From: Pseudocitrobacter vendiensis | GTDB taxonomy: Bacteria > Pseudomonadota > Gammaproteobacteria > Enterobacterales > Enterobacteriaceae | Assembly: GCF_943590815.1 (NCBI RefSeq) | Contig: NZ_CALSBS010000009.1 | Span: 112,368-176,367, forward strand | Reading direction: 5' to 3' | Length of the DNA: 64,000 nucleotides | Notes under the pieces: generated by a model | Database searches by the model: none | Seen by the model: the letters and a program-made list of their open reading frames with translations, nothing else | Told to the model about the DNA's origin: nothing | Position numbers and translations under genes: made by a program | Part shown: in pieces, positions 62,973 to 64,000 of the stretch | How positions within the stretch are numbered: the stretch's first letter is position 1 | How the letters are laid out: each line of letters begins with the position of its first letter

Positions 62973-64000
62973 TTAAAATTTCCATAAATTTAATAATACC
63001 TTCCATTCATTACCGTCATAAAGAGCAATCTTTTGAGAACCAGAAATTATCATAATTTTCCCATCAGGCGAAATTTCAATGTTTTTACCATTGTTATGAT
63101 TTCCTAATCTGTCAAGCTCATCAGGAAGTGGCTTATGTTTAGCTTGAGTTGCGTATATTAGCTTTCCATCCTCAAGTACTTTGATATCCTGATGATTACC
63201 GCACCAGAGTCGATTATCAAACCAAACCATATTTTTAAACGGCCAGGTAAGTGTTCCCTGAATAATAATTTTCGCCCATTCATTTTCACGACCTTTCCAA
63301 ATAGAGCCATCATTGTCGGAAATATAAACAAAACCATCATCTGCACAGCAGACCGTATGGAAGCGTTTATCTGTATTAAACGGAATTTTTAGCCATGATA
63401 GCCCATTATAATGATAAACAATACCCATTCCACCGACGGCATACATGTCTGATTCAGAGAACCCTGCCAGATCATAGAATATGCTATTCGTGATACCATC
63501 AGCAGAACCTTCGATAAATCCGCTTGGCACCGGTAAGTTATAGGTAACTTCTTGCCACTGTTGATATTTAATTCTTTTATAAATTCTTAGACCTGAACAG
63601 ATAGCATAAACGCTAGTTCCTACCCTCACTAATCTGGTGATGACTGCTCTTTTATCATTCGTGCCTTTAATTAAATTATCTAATCTATTCTCCGGCCCTT
63701 CGTATTCATCGATCTTGTAGCTTGCAATTTTACCTTTGCTTGCGGCTATAACTAATTCTGGTTGGGATGGCAGCCATCCGGAAGAGAGTGTTAGTGATGA
63801 ATAATGGCCTAATGGAATGGAAAAAATGCGAGATTCTGGAGGGTTATCAATGATAATAGAAAGGAGTTTTTTTTCGGGAGTGTACCAGGGATCATCATAC
63901 TGTTCGTGATCCTCGTCAACAACTTCAGTGAGCAGAAGACCTATTTTTCCATGCTCATAGCCGTAAGTGACATCATAAATCTCATAACCTTTAAAAAAAC
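62973..64000 (-). CDS. Beta-propeller-like protein, paralogue 2, 5' end outside the window
   Basis: The frame stays open from its stop at 62973 to the right edge, so at least 342 residues are coded and the start is beyond the window. A GTG at 63629 is internal and not the true start, since coding continues in frame upstream (FFKGYEIYDVTYGYEHGKIG at the window edge). It shares blocks with the previous gene: GFSESDMYAVGGMGIVYHYNG, TVCCADDGFVYISDNDGSIW and FKNMVWFDNRLWCGN. Together they suggest a duplicated gene pair in an accessory region. Low GC (about 38%) fits recent transfer. Function unknown. Confidence 0.65.
   Translation of the reverse strand, partial: FFKGYEIYDVTYGYEHGKIGLLLTEVVDEDHEQYDDPWYTPEKKLLSIIIDNPPESRIFSIPLGHYSSLTLSSGWLPSQPELVIAASKGKIASYKIDEYEGPENRLDNLIKGTNDKRAVITRLVRVGTSVYAICSGLRIYKRIKYQQWQEVTYNLPVPSGFIEGSADGITNSIFYDLAGFSESDMYAVGGMGIVYHYNGLSWLKIPFNTDKRFHTVCCADDGFVYISDNDGSIWKGRENEWAKIIIQGTLTWPFKNMVWFDNRLWCGNHQDIKVLEDGKLIYATQAKHKPLPDELDRLGNHNNGKNIEISPDGKIMIISGSQKIALYDGNEWKVLLNLWKF

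Overview
The window is a chromosomal segment of a Citrobacter- or Salmonella-like member of the Enterobacteriaceae. The backbone from ybaA to purE follows the gene order of the E. coli acrAB-adk-purEK region, with near-identical proteins for AcrB, HtpG, Adk, DnaX and UshA. Several local differences from E. coli K-12 are recalled from Salmonella/Citrobacter: rpmE2-rpmJ2 beside ylaC, and a porin plus an sfbABC-type transporter between ybbP and selU. The genus cannot be fixed from sequence alone.

Positions 1-4567 are the right end of a prophage. They hold the 3' part of a tape measure gene, a head decoration protein, a major capsid protein, a small helix-turn-helix-like protein and an exported protein of unknown function. 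The prophage ends at a 20-bp copy of the 3' end of the 4.5S RNA gene (ffs), which I read as attR; the intact ffs should lie to the left, outside the window. The phage genes are separated by unusually long non-coding stretches (1294-2060 and 3462-3614) that are almost completely filled with back-to-back stem-loops. This is the least explained structure in the window.

Positions 4568-14164 carry two MocR-type regulators (one paired with a YczE membrane protein, one with a GNAT acetyltransferase), ybaA, pdeB, the Zur-type zinc-free ribosomal protein pair rpmE2-rpmJ2, ylaC, maa and the hha-tomB pair. Positions 14165-24270 hold acrAB-acrR with its operator, mscK, a BIME array, rsmS, priC and ybaN. 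Positions 24417-32945 hold apt, dnaX (with its frameshift signal), ybaB, recR, htpG (with a sigma-32 promoter), adk, hemH and aes. Positions 33107-44989 hold gsk, ybaL, fsr, ushA, ybaK, the small RNA ChiX, ybaP, copA (with the CopA(Z) frameshift site), an acquired acetyltransferase and cueR. Positions 44986-60930 hold ybbJ-qmcA, fetAB, cnoX, ybbO, tesA, ybbA-ybbP, a porin, an sfbABC/MetNIQ-like importer, selU and purEK.

From about 61080 to the right edge the sequence becomes AT-rich and accessory: an internally duplicated lipoprotein and two paralogous proteins that look like beta-propellers sit where lpxH would be expected. I recognise no function for them.

Functional themes are drug efflux (acrAB/acrR), copper homeostasis (copA/cueR), zinc starvation (rpmE2/rpmJ2), DNA replication and repair (dnaX, priC, ybaB-recR), protein quality control (htpG, qmcA, cnoX) and purine metabolism (apt, adk, gsk, ushA, purEK).
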